Source of the DNA: Streptomyces sp. NWU339
GTDB taxonomy: Bacteria > Actinomycetota > Actinomycetes > Streptomycetales > Streptomycetaceae
NCBI RefSeq assembly: GCF_003143855.1
Contig: NZ_QFRK01000010.1
Span: forward strand, 14-64,013
Length of the DNA: 64,000 nucleotides
Direction of reading: 5' to 3'
Under the pieces are notes generated by a model. It was not told where the DNA came from, made no database searches, and worked only from the letters and a program-made list of their open reading frames with translations. A program made the translations under genes and the position numbers. Positions 26,151 through 37,487 of the stretch are shown here, piece by piece. Every line of letters begins with the position of its first letter. The first letter of the stretch is position 1.

Positions 26151-27935
26151 CTAGGGGTGCGGGACGGAGCCGTAGGCCTTCAGGAAGCGGTCGCGGAACG
26201 CGTCCATCTTCCACACGGGCGCGTCCCCGGCGGGCCTCAGGCCCTCCGTCCAGTTCCAGTCGGCGATCTTCTCCAGCACCTCCGGGTCCTTGGCGACGAT
26301 CGTCACCGGCACGTCCCGGCTCGCCCGCAGGCCGCTGACCCGGGCGAGGGGCTGGTGGTCGCCGAGGAAGACGAGGACGGTGTCGTCGGTGCCGTAACGC
26401 TCCAGCCACCGGGTGAGGGCGGTCACCGAGTACGTGACCGACCTGCCGTACTCCTGCCGGGACTTGGTGGCGTCCGTCATCAGGGTGCCGGGCTCCTTCC
26501 CCGCCTTCTGGATGGGGCCGAAGACGGAGCCGTCGCCGAGTTCGTCCCAGCCGACCATCTCGGGGAGGGGTGCCCAGGGCTGGTGGCTGGAGGTCAGGAT
26601 GATCTCCGCCATCAGGTTCTTGCCCCGGTCGCGCTCCTTGCTGTGCTCCAGGCGCTGGAAGGCCTCGAGGGTGTACTGGTCCGGCATCGTCGACCAGCTG
26701 AACTTCGGCCCCTCGTAGCCCAGTTGGAAGGCGTTGTAGACCTTGTCGAGGCCGAACCACTTCGCCTCGGGCCAGTTCTTCTGGACGCCCGGCATGATGC
26801 CGACGGTGTCCCACGCCCCGGACTTCCCGAACGCCTTGGTGAGGGTGAGGCGGTCGTTCGCGGTGGCGGTGCGGTAGCGCTGCTGGTTGTCGATCCACAG
26901 GCCGGACAACGCCGTCGAGTGGCCGAGCCAGCTGCTGCCGCCGAACGTCGCCGACGTCAGCCAGCCGCTACGGGCCCGGTACCCCGCCTTCGCGAGGGTC
27001 TCGGTGCCGGTGTCGAGGGTGCGGGTGACGCCGGGGGCGATCACCGGGTCCTCCAGGGCGGTGCGGCCGTAGCTCTCGATGAACGTGATGAGCACGTCCT
27101 TGCCGCGCAGGTCGGGCAGGAGCCCGCCGGGGGGCGTGGCCGCGAAGACGTCGGAACGCGCCACCTTCTCGAACTCCGCCTCGTCGCGCAGCGTGTCCAC
27201 CACGCGCCGGGCCTGCGCCTTCGCCGCCGCGGTGGCCCGGTCCGAGGCGACCGGCGTACCGAGGACCTGCAGGCCGAGGGCGCTGCAGGTGATCCACACG
27301 GTGCCCGCGACGAGGGCGCCCCGGGCGGCCCGCGCGCGGTGCCGGGCCAGCAGCTCGCTCAGCCGGACGGCGGCCAGCGCCATCACGACCACCAGGAGCA
27401 GGGCGAGGGCGATCGCGCCGACGGTGGCGGCCGTGGCGGTCGCGGGGCCCATCGAGTCCCCGACATAGGCCTGGGCGTCGTCGAGCAGCCCCCAGTCGAG
27501 GACCAGGTTGAAGCCCCGGCCCAGGTATTCGTTGAACCCGATGTCCAGCAGGTTCAGCACGGTCAGCACGGCGAGGCCGACCCCGTACAGCGCGGCCGCG
27601 ACGATCCGGGGCCGGCGCGGCAGGGCGGGGAGCAGCGCCGCCCCGATGATCGCCTCGGCCGGTATCCGGGTGAACCGGTCGGGGCGCAGGGCGCCGGCGG
27701 TGTCGGGCAGCAGAAGGGCGCCGAAGACCAGCACGGCGGCGAGGACGTGCAGGGTCCGGCGGGCGGCGCGCACGGCGCGGGGGTGCCGTTCGCGCAGAGC
27801 GGCGTAGCGGGTGCTGAGGGCGCGGAAGGTGCGGATGGCTGGAGGGGTGGGGCGGGTCTCTGCCCCCTGCTTCTCGTCCCCTCGTTTCTCTTCGGTGGTC
27901 CGTGTCGGCCGGCGCAGGCGTGTGAAGACAGGCAC
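26151..27935 (-). CDS. Membrane protein with sulfatase/alkaline-phosphatase fold
   Basis: 594 aa from GTG 27935 with AAGGA upstream. A cytosolic head of ~58 residues is followed by about five hydrophobic helices (LHVLAAVLVFGALLLPDTAG, AALYGVGLAVLTVLNLLDIG, VGAIALALLLVVVMALAAVR). The extracellular domain has KDVLITFIESYGRTALEDP, where the nucleophile Ser/Thr position falls, GGSSWLGHSTALSGLW, TSSHQPWAPLP and VLVFLGDHQPLA with the metal-binding GDHQ. The layout resembles LtaS-like phosphotransferases, so a role in moving phospho-alcohol groups onto envelope polymers is possible. The substrate is not known. Confidence 0.8.
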   Translation of the reverse strand: MPVFTRLRRPTRTTEEKRGDEKQGAETRPTPPAIRTFRALSTRYAALRERHPRAVRAARRTLHVLAAVLVFGALLLPDTAGALRPDRFTRIPAEAIIGAALLPALPRRPRIVAAALYGVGLAVLTVLNLLDIGFNEYLGRGFNLVLDWGLLDDAQAYVGDSMGPATATAATVGAIALALLLVVVMALAAVRLSELLARHRARAARGALVAGTVWITCSALGLQVLGTPVASDRATAAAKAQARRVVDTLRDEAEFEKVARSDVFAATPPGGLLPDLRGKDVLITFIESYGRTALEDPVIAPGVTRTLDTGTETLAKAGYRARSGWLTSATFGGSSWLGHSTALSGLWIDNQQRYRTATANDRLTLTKAFGKSGAWDTVGIMPGVQKNWPEAKWFGLDKVYNAFQLGYEGPKFSWSTMPDQYTLEAFQRLEHSKERDRGKNLMAEIILTSSHQPWAPLPEMVGWDELGDGSVFGPIQKAGKEPGTLMTDATKSRQEYGRSVTYSVTALTRWLERYGTDDTVLVFLGDHQPLARVSGLRASRDVPVTIVAKDPEVLEKIADWNWTEGLRPAGDAPVWKMDAFRDRFLKAYGSVPHP

Positions 27936-28465
27936 CCGGAGGTCCTTCCGTGCAAAACCCGGTGAGGAGGCGGACCCGGCGTGGGGGTCCGGATCCGCCG
28001 CAGTTCCGTACGGGTGTGCCGGCCGGTTCGTTCAACGGTCCGTCCCGCCGCGGGGACCGGGGGTACGGGAGGCGTCCGCATGGTGAAATCCCGGCGACTG
28101 CGGCAGCGTGATTCTCGCCACCCTTGATAAGGGCTGCGCTCAAATGAGCGGATCATGGGCGGCTGCACTTCTCAAAGGATGGCACTGGGTGCCACTCTTT
28201 GATCGTTCATCGAGCGAAATCAAGCGTGCCGATCGCTGCTCAGGTGAGCGCGTAGAGCGGCTCAATCCGGAATCGTCGCGTTCAAGAAGTGAACACGCGA
28301 GGCTGTAATTCCTTGCCAAACCTTGACTTGTCTTTGACTTTTGATCCAGTGGCGGCGGAGTGCTCCCAGTCGCATGGTGGACGTGTGGACGTACCCATAT
28401 GCCTTTGATCTGGGTATGTTCCTGCTCGTCAGGGCAGCCACCGCGTCCTCGAGGAGTCGAGACCC
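27936..28465. promoter_or_regulatory. Long non-coding leader region upstream of ppdK
   Basis: About 530 bp without a convincing gene separate the divergent sulfatase-fold gene and ppdK. The part from about 28100 to 28430 is much richer in A and T than its surroundings. It contains a direct repeat of TTGACT (28323 and 28334) and small hairpins (TGGCAC-TGG-GTGCCA near 28180; GCTCA-GG-TGAGC near 28238). A long 5' leader or a small RNA is possible; neither is proven. Confidence 0.4.
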
Positions 28466-31213
<2,748 letters not shown>

Positions 31214-31239
31214 GTCCCGGTTCCCGGGGCGCACGAACC

Positions 31240-31292
31240 CCGGAGCCGTTGCCTGTCACCCGACCACCCTCACCGATCGGCAACGGCTCCGG
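31240..31292. repeat. 14-bp inverted repeat after ppdK
   Basis: CCGGAGCCGTTGCC (31240-31253) and GGCAACGGCTCCGG (31279-31292) are exact complements around 25 nt. This long-loop hairpin may add to termination after ppdK. Confidence 0.6.
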
Positions 31293-31303
31293 ATCGCGAA
31301 AGG

Positions 31304-31337
31304 AAACGGCGGCACCCGTGCGGGGGTGCCGCCGTTT
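31304..31337. terminator. Bidirectional terminator between ppdK and the LAETG protein gene
   Basis: AAACGGCGGCACCC and GGGTGCCGCCGTTT form a perfect 14-bp stem with a 6-nt loop. The flanking A and T runs make it intrinsic in both directions. Confidence 0.9.
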
Positions 31338-31361
31338 ACTGTGTCCTCGGCCCGGCGTGGA

Positions 31362-31793
31362 TCAGTTCGTGCCGCGGCGCCTGCGGGAGGCGAGCAGGAC
31401 GGCGCCGCCCGCGAGGACGACGGCCGCGCCGCCGGCCGCGATGTACGGGGTGGCGCTGTTGCCGCCGGTCTCGGCGAGGTCGGTGCCGCCGCCCTTCTCG
31501 GCGGTGCCCTTGGCGTCGGCGTCGGAACCGGTGGCGCCGTCGTCCGAGCCGCTGTCCCTGTCGCCGACGGGGACGAAGTCCGCCGGCGCGTCGTCGCAGC
31601 CGATGCCGTCGTTGTCGCGGTCCAGGTGCTTGCCGTAGTGCTCGCTGCCCGCCTTGATGTCGGAGTACCCGGCCTCGTACGCCTCGGTGCAGTTCTTGAA
31701 GGCGCCCTCGTGGGCCACGGCGGAGGTGGCGGGCAGGGCGGCCAGGGCGAGCGCGGCGACGGTCACGGCGGCGGACTTGCAGGACAGGTTCAC
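31362..31793 (-). CDS. Excalibur-domain surface protein with LAETG sorting signal
   Basis: 143 aa from GTG 31793, preceded by GGGAG; an upstream ATG at 31811 lacks a ribosome binding site. A signal peptide (CKSAAVTVAALALAALPATS, AVAHEG) is followed by the excalibur domain: FKNCTEAYEAGYSDI, then DRDNDGIGCDD, a DxDxDGxxC calcium-binding loop. A Ser/Asp/Gly-rich spacer leads to LAETGGNSATPYIAAGGAAV, a helix and RRRRGTN. LAxTG is the motif used by class E sortases in Streptomyces, so the protein is probably joined to the cell wall. The ligand is probably calcium; the role is unknown. Confidence 0.85.
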   Translation of the reverse strand: MNLSCKSAAVTVAALALAALPATSAVAHEGAFKNCTEAYEAGYSDIKAGSEHYGKHLDRDNDGIGCDDAPADFVPVGDRDSGSDDGATGSDADAKGTAEKGGGTDLAETGGNSATPYIAAGGAAVVLAGGAVLLASRRRRGTN

Positions 31794-32002
31794 GGGGAAA
31801 CTCCCAGCCATGTGCGGATATCCGGCAGCATGCCCCCGTCCGGGGCGGTCTGCCGGGTGTGAGCTGCCGACGGTAGGGGAGTGGCCGAGGGAGGGCGTGG
31901 AGGTTTTGTGGACCCGTGATGCGAACGTGACGTGACCGGACGGTAGCTCTCCGTTCATGCGGGTGCGTGCTGCGCGCCGCGCCCGCACGAACGGGGGAGT
32001 GG

Positions 32003-33160
32003 TCAGGTGCGGAACGGTCCCTTCACCTCGTAGGTGATGCCGCCGGACGAACTGCCGCTCGTGCCGCGCTGGCTGGAGAAGTACAGGCGGGTGCCGTCCG
32101 GGGAGAAGGCCGGGCCGGTGATCTCGGAGCCGGACTGGCCGCTCACGAGGAGGAAGGGGGCCACGACGTCGTCGGGGGTGATGACGCAGATCTCCATGTT
32201 GCCGCCGTCCTCGGCCACGAACAGGTCGCCGGAGGAGGAACCGGTGACGTTGTCGACGCCGGTCAGGGGAGCGGCGCCGCCCGGCACCAGGGAGTCGTCG
32301 TAGGCGAGTTCGATGGTCTGGGCGGAGGCGTCGTACTGCCAGACGCGGTTGTCGCCCTTGGTGGTGAACCAGCAGGTGTCGTTCGCGTAGTGGCAGCCCT
32401 CGCCGCCGTTGAAGCGCTTGGCGCCGGAGACCTGGTTGCGGGTGGCGGTGGCGCCGGACGGGTCCGGGACCCGCGCCCAGCTCACCGGACCGCTGGTGCC
32501 GCCGCCCCCCACCAGTACCTCCAGCGTGCCGGAGGACAGGTCGCCCCACGTCGTCGGCCGGAAGCGGTAGAAGCAGCTGTCCGAGACGTCCTCGGTCAGG
32601 TAGATGACCCTGCGGACCGGGTCGGCGGCCGCCGCCTCGTGCTTGAAGCGGCCCATCGCGTCCCGGCGGACCGCCGCCTTCACCCCCCACGGGTCGGTCT
32701 CGTAGACGTAACCGCGGTCCACCTCCTCGCAGGACAGCCAGGTGTTCCACGGAGTGCTGCCGCCCGCGCAGTTCTGTCGGGTGCCGGACAGGATGCGGTA
32801 CGCGCCCGTGATGGCTCCGGTGGCCGAGAAGCGCACCGCGCCCGCGCCGCCGGACGGGTCGATCTCCGAGTTGGAGACGTAGATCCAGCCGCTGCCGTCC
32901 GCGTAACAGGCGCCGCCGTCGGGGGCGTTGTGCCAGGTGTACGAGGTGCCCGGGACCTGCCGGCCGGAACGGGCGATCACCCTGCTGGTGAACCCGGCGG
33001 GCAGCCGGATCCCGTTGGCGTCCGCCGCGCCGAGCGCACCGTACGGGCCCGTGCCGGGCTGGGCGGGCGCCGCGTACGCGGCGCTGTGCCAGAGTGCGCC
33101 ACCGAGGACCGCGCCGGTGCCGCCCATGGCGCTCGCACGAAGGAAGGTACGACGTTCCAC
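32003..33160 (-). CDS. PhoX-like (DUF839) secreted protein
   Basis: 385 aa with a Tat signal (ERRTFLRASAMGGTGAVLGG, then cleavage near AAYAAP). The mature part shows beta-propeller repeats with GTSYTWHNAPDGGACYADGS, WNTWLSCEEV, RFKHEAAAADP, IYLTEDVSDSCFYRF and NGGEGCHYAND. The WxxCEE and EHEA-like motifs are those of the PhoX/DUF839 family, which bind calcium and iron in alkaline phosphatases. Many DUF839 proteins lack phosphatase activity, so only the fold is firm. It faces away from nothing regulated nearby; no Pho box was recognised. Confidence 0.85.
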   Translation of the reverse strand: MERRTFLRASAMGGTGAVLGGALWHSAAYAAPAQPGTGPYGALGAADANGIRLPAGFTSRVIARSGRQVPGTSYTWHNAPDGGACYADGSGWIYVSNSEIDPSGGAGAVRFSATGAITGAYRILSGTRQNCAGGSTPWNTWLSCEEVDRGYVYETDPWGVKAAVRRDAMGRFKHEAAAADPVRRVIYLTEDVSDSCFYRFRPTTWGDLSSGTLEVLVGGGGTSGPVSWARVPDPSGATATRNQVSGAKRFNGGEGCHYANDTCWFTTKGDNRVWQYDASAQTIELAYDDSLVPGGAAPLTGVDNVTGSSSGDLFVAEDGGNMEICVITPDDVVAPFLLVSGQSGSEITGPAFSPDGTRLYFSSQRGTSGSSSGGITYEVKGPFRT

Positions 33161-33251
33161 TGCCGCTCCTGGGGTGCCGTGAACCGTCCCGCCACCGGTC
33201 GGTGGCGGGGCCGTGCCGAGGGGAACCTAAGCGCGTGGAATGAACATGCCA

Positions 33252-33770
33252 TTAATGTGGTCGTACGGGGGAACGGCAGGCTGCCCCACAGCCCGCGCCG
33301 CGCACGCTGCCCGACTGGATCCCCGCTCCTTCTCCGAGGAACACCGCGTTCAGCGGGGCGCGAGGCCGCCTGCGAGGGGCGGCGGGGCGTTCCTCAGGTG
33401 CGCGGCTCCCACCGGAAGCGGCGGCCGCGATCCGGGCGAAGAAGCCGGTCCAGGCGATGGCGAGCGCGCTTCGGGTCAGAACCCCGCCCGCCGACAGCTC
33501 CCCGGTCCAACCCGACCTCATGAGGTCGATCGTGGACGACAGCGGCGCGAAGAGCAGCGCCTCGCCCAGTGCGTCCGGCAGCACCTCTCGGGGGATGTAG
33601 ACCCCGGATATCAACGGCAGGACGAAGATCGCGGGGAGCGTGGCGACCAGAACCGATTCCACGGTGCGGCACAGCGCCGCCGTGGCGGCCGCCATCGCCG
33701 TCATCAGCGCGATGCCGGTCAGCAGCCAGGCGACCGCGGCGAACGGACACAGCGACAAGAGCCTCCACAT
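33252..33770 (-). pseudogene. ABC-2 type permease, C-terminal fragment
   Basis: The frame starts at an internal Met with FAAVAWLLTGIALMTAMAAA, then LPLISGVYIPREVLPDALGE and LFAPLSSTIDLMRSGW. These are the last three or four helices of an ABC-2 (drug or antibiotic) exporter permease, with the usual SGVxxP segment. The first half and the partner ATPase gene are missing. After about residue 120 the protein reads into low-complexity sequence with no family match. It is best read as the remains of a deleted transporter locus. Confidence 0.65.
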
Positions 33771-33843
33771 GTACAGCCACGCCCTGCGGGCGCTGGTGGA
33801 GCTGCGGCAGCAGGTCCTCGCCGAGGAGCGGGCCGACAGCTGA
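33770..33843 (+). pseudogene. Short C-terminal gene remnant
   Basis: After the permease fragment's start, the plus strand reads YSHALRALVELRQQVLAEER and then ADS and a stop. The helical, charged end looks like the C-terminus of a regulator or kinase whose body is gone. It is too short for identification; it supports a deletion joining two genes here. Confidence 0.3.
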
Positions 33844-34163
33844 CCGTGGAACCTCGCGCGGGGTCGGTCCTCGACGCCCGGTCACGGGCCGACGACCGAC
33901 CCCGCAGCGTTCCGACGACAGCGGTGCGGTCCCGGCGGGACGGACCGGGCCGGACCGCCGCCGGTCCCGTCCCGGCAGGTCAGACCGCCTTCACCGGGTA
34001 CGCCGTCACCCGCACCGCCGCGTCGTCCAGGCGTGGCACCACCTCTGTTTCCCGTGCGGAACGCTGCCCTCAGCGAGGGCGGGGACGGGTGTGAGGAGGC
34101 TCAACCTCAGGAAACGCTCATCTCGATGGACGGCACAACTATCCGGTCCATAGGGTCACGGCC
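33844..34163. other. Intergenic stretch with no gene recognised
   Basis: About 320 bp between the remnants and the TSUP gene. On the minus strand near 33980-34068 a short frame ends in VPRLDDAAVRVTAYPVKAV, which looks like a lost gene's C-terminus, but nothing longer supports it. A promoter for the TSUP gene presumably lies near 34130-34160. Confidence 0.4.
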
Positions 34164-34946
34164 ATGCCCGACATCTCGCTGACCACCGTCATTCTCCTCT
34201 GCCTCGCGGCGCTCGCCGCCGGCTGGATCGACGCCGTGGTCGGTGGCGGCGGGCTGCTGCTCCTGCCGGCCCTGCTGCTGGGCCTGCCCGCCGGCACCCC
34301 GGCCGCGCACGCGCTGGGCACCAACAAGGCGGTCGCCATCGTCGGCACCACGGGCGCGGCGATCACCTACGCACGCAAGGCCCCGGTGGACGTCCGTACC
34401 GCCGTACGCATCGGTCTCGCCGCCCTCGCCGGGTCGTTGGGCGGCGCCTTCCTCGCCGCCGGGATGAGCACCGAGGTCCTCAAACCGGTGATCATGGTGG
34501 TGCTGCTCGCCGTGGCCGCCTTCGTCATCCTCCGTCCGTCCTTCGGCACCGCGCCCGCACCCGGCCCGGTCACGCGCCGCCGCGTCCTCGCCGCGATCGG
34601 CCTCGGCGGCCTGGGCATCGGTTTCTACGACGGTCTCATCGGCCCCGGCACCGGTACGTTCCTCGTCCTGGCGCTCACCGCGCTGCTCCACCTCGACCTC
34701 GTCACCGCCTCCGCCACCGCGAAGATCGTCAACTGCTGCACCAACGCGGGCGCGCTGGCGATGTTCGCCTGGCAGGGCGCGGTGCTGTGGCAGCTGGCGG
34801 CCCTGATGGCCGTGTTCAACCTCGCGGGCGGCATGCTCGGCGCCCACACGGCCCTGAAGAAGGGCAGTGGCTTCGTCCGCGTCGTCCTGCTGACGGTCGT
34901 CTTCGCCCTGGTGGCGAACATGGCGTACGAACAGTGGCTGGCCTGA
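34164..34946 (+). CDS. TSUP (TauE/SafE) family permease
   Basis: 260 aa from ATG 34164. The first helix and loop read CLAALAAGWIDAVVGGGGLL, then LPALLLGLPAGTPAAHALGT, NKAVAIVGTTGAA. The GGGGLLLLP and NK segments mark the TSUP (sulfite exporter/TauE-SafE) family. The second half repeats the pattern with FYDGLIGPGTGTFLVLALTA and SATAKIVNCCTNAGAL. About eight helices are present. Members carry sulfite, sulfonates or other small organic anions; the substrate here is unknown. Confidence 0.9.
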   Translation: MPDISLTTVILLCLAALAAGWIDAVVGGGGLLLLPALLLGLPAGTPAAHALGTNKAVAIVGTTGAAITYARKAPVDVRTAVRIGLAALAGSLGGAFLAAGMSTEVLKPVIMVVLLAVAAFVILRPSFGTAPAPGPVTRRRVLAAIGLGGLGIGFYDGLIGPGTGTFLVLALTALLHLDLVTASATAKIVNCCTNAGALAMFAWQGAVLWQLAALMAVFNLAGGMLGAHTALKKGSGFVRVVLLTVVFALVANMAYEQWLA

Positions 34947-35002
34947 TGCCGCGGGCCGCGGAACTTCAGCGGGGGACCACACGCGTCGCGCCCCGGCGTG
35001 CG

Positions 35003-35653
35003 TCAGTGGCTGCGGCTGCCCGTCAGGTGGGCGTAGACGACGACGTTGCCCCGGTAGCCGGTGCCGCGTGACCGGCCGCCGCCGCAGGTGATGATCCGCA
35101 GTTCGGGCCGTTCCGCCGCGCCGTAGACCTGTTCGTCGGGGAAGTCCCTCGCGTCGTACGTCTCCACGGCGTGCACCGTGAACACGGCGGTGCGGCCGTC
35201 CAGCCGGTCCACCTCGACGGTGCTGCCCTTGCGCAGGGCGCCCAGGGAGTAGAAGACGGCAGGGCCGTCGGCGTTGTCGACATGGCCCGCGACGATCGCG
35301 GTGCCCCGCTCGCCGGGCGTGGTGCCGGCCTCGTACCAGCCGGCCAGGTTCTTCCGCTCGGGCGGCGGCACGTCGAGGCTGCCGGTGCCGGTCAGCCCGA
35401 GGCCCGTCAGCGGCGCGTCCACGTCGATCGCGGGGATGCGGACCCGGTCCGGCGGGGAGGGCGGCAGCGCGGCGGGGCGGTCGGCGACGAGATCGACGCG
35501 CCCGGAGTGGGCCTGGACGGCGGACGGCTGGGGCGGGGCGTGCGTCTCGGCCGCGTCGCGCAGCAGCCACAGCCCGCAGCACAGGGCGAACACGCTCACG
35601 GAGGCTATGGCCGTGTCGCTCGGGCCCTCGGCCCGGCCGAACCTGCTGTGCAT
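35003..35653 (-). CDS. Class F sortase
   Basis: 216 aa from ATG 35653. A membrane helix (IASVSVFALCCGLWLLRDAA) near residues 16-35 is followed by a linker and the sortase beta-barrel starting VRIPAIDVDAPLTGLGLTGT. Catalytic residues are His in TAIVAGHVDN, Cys in RIITCGGG and Arg in YRGNVVVYAH. Class F sortases are actinobacterial enzymes with an uncertain substrate; some join LPxTG-type proteins to the wall. The membrane protein encoded just upstream on the same strand is its usual neighbour. The LAETG protein at 31362-31793 more likely uses class E sortases. Confidence 0.9.
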   Translation of the reverse strand: MHSRFGRAEGPSDTAIASVSVFALCCGLWLLRDAAETHAPPQPSAVQAHSGRVDLVADRPAALPPSPPDRVRIPAIDVDAPLTGLGLTGTGSLDVPPPERKNLAGWYEAGTTPGERGTAIVAGHVDNADGPAVFYSLGALRKGSTVEVDRLDGRTAVFTVHAVETYDARDFPDEQVYGAAERPELRIITCGGGRSRGTGYRGNVVVYAHLTGSRSH

Positions 35654-35766
35654 CGTGGACTGACCTCTTCGGAGTCGGCCCCGCGCCCCCTCCGGGCCGC
35701 GAGGGGGGCGGACCCGGAGGGGGAGGGGACATGCGGTACCGGTGGACGGGCAGCGGAGGGTGCCCG

Positions 35767-36393
35767 TCAGATCCCGTCGCCTCTCGCCCGGCGATGCAGG
35801 ATCCAGGTACCGCCCGCGGCGGCGACGGCGAGCGTCGCCACGCCGGCCGCGGTCTGTACGGGGTCGGGGCCCAGGGCACTGCCGACCCCCGTCTTCACAC
35901 TTCCGTGCGGGTACACCTGCTGGGCCGCGGACGTCAGTCTGACCACCAGGTCGCCGGTCACCCGCTGCCCGTCGGCGGAGCATTTCGCGACGATCTCGTA
36001 CGTCCCCGGCTGCGCGTCCGGTGGCACCCGGAACCGGCCGATCGAGTCCCGCTCGTGCGCGCTCGGCGCCAGGGTGAAACGGCCGGCGCCCACGGCGGTG
36101 GCGTCCCCCGCGACCGTGTCGCGGTCCCCGCACGCCGCGGTGTTCACCGTCACCTGCGCGCCGGCCACGACCGAGGAGGGGTACACCTCCAGGTTCCCGG
36201 GCGCCGTGCCGCGGGAGTGCCCCGCCGGGGCGGCGTCCGCCTCCCCGGCGTGTCCGGCGGGGGCGACGAGCAGCCCCACGGCGGCCAGGGCCAGCGCGGG
36301 GCCGGCCAGACCGGCCCCACCGGGCAGGCCGGCCCCACCGGGCAGGCCGGCCCCACCGGGCAGGCCGGTCAGCGACCGGGCGGTACCTCGCAT
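35767..36393 (-). CDS. Secreted membrane-anchored protein upstream of the class F sortase
   Basis: 208 aa from ATG 36393 with GGGAG upstream. The start MRGTARSLTGLPGGAGLPGG is lengthened by an in-frame tandem repeat, then ALALAAVGLLVAPAGHAGEA is the signal core. The mature part (LEVYPSSVVAGAQVTVNTAA, CGDRDTVAG, then GRFRVPPDAQPGTYEIVAKC) has an Ig-like beta fold with two cysteines that can pair. A C-terminal helix TAAGVATLAVAAAGGTWILH and RRARGDGI form an anchor. It is probably displayed outside the membrane and functionally tied to the sortase downstream. No sorting motif is seen. Confidence 0.8.
   Translation of the reverse strand: MRGTARSLTGLPGGAGLPGGAGLPGGAGLAGPALALAAVGLLVAPAGHAGEADAAPAGHSRGTAPGNLEVYPSSVVAGAQVTVNTAACGDRDTVAGDATAVGAGRFTLAPSAHERDSIGRFRVPPDAQPGTYEIVAKCSADGQRVTGDLVVRLTSAAQQVYPHGSVKTGVGSALGPDPVQTAAGVATLAVAAAGGTWILHRRARGDGI
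36313..36366. repeat. 18-bp tandem repeat (three exact copies) in a signal-peptide region
   Basis: GGCCCCACCGGGCAGGCC repeats three times without change, encoding GLPGGA on the minus strand. Exact identity suggests recent expansion. The size keeps the reading frame. Confidence 0.95.
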
Positions 36394-36656
36394 CGATGCT
36401 CCCTCGAGCTCACGCAGGGGTCACGCCCGCAGCACCCCCATGTGCCGCCGTCAGTCGCGTCCCTGCCTGTCCGAGGTAAGTGCCATCGGGCGCGGCGCGC
36501 TCCCTGAAAGGGAGTCAGGAATGGGGTGAACGGGTGTCGGGCCCGCCCGGCCGGGGCCTGCCCGCCTCCTGTTCCGGCAGGTCACCGACGTGCGGCGGCC
36601 CCGTCCGGGGAAAGAACCCGAAGGGCGCACCGCGCGCCTGTGAACGGGTGACCCGC

Positions 36657-37211
36657 TCACGGCGTCACCGCCTCCACCCGTACCGCGCACACCTTGAACC
36701 CCGGCATCCGTGAGGCCGGGTCCAGGGCGGGGTGGGTGAGGGCGCCGACGCGGTCTCCGCCGGCCCGGTGGAACGGCATGAACACGGTGTCGGGACGGAT
36801 CGCGGTGGTGAGCCGCGCCGGCGCCACCGCCCGGCTCCGCCGAACACCCCGACCGCGTCCGCCCCGTACTCCGCACGCGTCCGCCCCAGCCCCTCGGCGA
36901 CCCGCTCCAGCGCCTCCTCCCAGGAGGCCGGCACCGGCACACCCGCCCCGGACCGCACCAGCGGCGAGGCCGGCCGCACGCTCGACGACAGCACGGCGGG
37001 GGCCGTACGCCCCCTTCCCGCACAGAGCCCCCCGGTCCACCGGAAAGTCCGCCCGTTTCCGCACCTCGACGGTCGTCCCGTCCGGGGCCGACGTCAGGTT
37101 CGTTCCGCACCGCAGGGCGCAGTACGGGCAGTGTGCGGGCGTCCCGGAACTCTCCGTACCGCCCAGCCTGCACCCCACGTGGTACGCCCCGCACCGCCCC
37201 CGGTTGCACAC
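36657..37211 (-). pseudogene. Molybdopterin oxidoreductase (NasA-like), internally deleted
   Basis: On the minus strand the beginning reads AHCPYCALRCGTNLTSAPDG, then KRADFPVDRGALCGKG, the CxxCxxxC and distal Cys of the [4Fe-4S] domain in assimilatory nitrate reductase-type enzymes. A frameshift leads to LSSSVRPASPLVRSG and EEALERVAEGLGRTRAEYGA. After VGVFGGAG the sequence jumps back to another frame with RLTTAIRPDTVFMPFHRAGG, HPALDPASRMPGFKVCAVRV. A normal member has several hundred residues between those points, including the cofactor-binding core. The gene is therefore dead. Confidence 0.8.
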
Positions 37212-37230
37212 CGGGTACGCGGTGCGGGTG

Positions 37231-37437
37231 TCATCCGTTCAGATGCCGACGGGCGGTGCCCGTCGTCCCGAAGATTCGGCAGTGAGCCTCGGCCGACTCT
37301 TTCTCGGTGAAGGCCCCGTGCTCTTCCTGATGGCGCACCAGATCAGTGCCGAACAACCGGTGTCGCAGTTGACGGGCCACCGCTTCGGCGACCTGCTCGG
37401 TCGGGAGAGCGACCGTGATCCGTGTCGTGTCCGCCAT
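37231..37437 (-). CDS. Small protein with ribbon-helix-helix-like start (68 aa)
   Basis: From ATG 37437 the product begins MADTTRITVALPTEQVAEAV, then ARQLRHRLFGTDLV and KESAEAHCRIFGTTGT. The TRITVALPTEQV strand and following helix resemble ribbon-helix-helix DNA-binding or antitoxin proteins, but the remainder is unlike them. No toxin gene lies next to it. The ribosome binding site is weak. It lies between the dead oxidoreductase and the DUF218 gene. Confidence 0.45.
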   Translation of the reverse strand: MADTTRITVALPTEQVAEAVARQLRHRLFGTDLVRHQEEHGAFTEKESAEAHCRIFGTTGTARRHLNG

Positions 37438-37487
37438 GGCGCGAACATACTGCGCCATCGACGTGACGCGGTCTCGACACGACGCGG

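Noticed and set aside
27936..28465. c-di-AMP (ydaO) or other known riboswitch before ppdK
   Set aside because: No recognisable core motif was found by eye and the gene is not a usual target.
31240..31292. Riboswitch after ppdK
   Set aside because: It is a simple inverted repeat downstream of the gene, near a terminator, with no conserved riboswitch core.
37231..37437. Toxin-antitoxin operon
   Set aside because: The small protein has only an RHH-like start and no toxin gene next to it. The neighbours are a pseudogene and a DUF218 gene.
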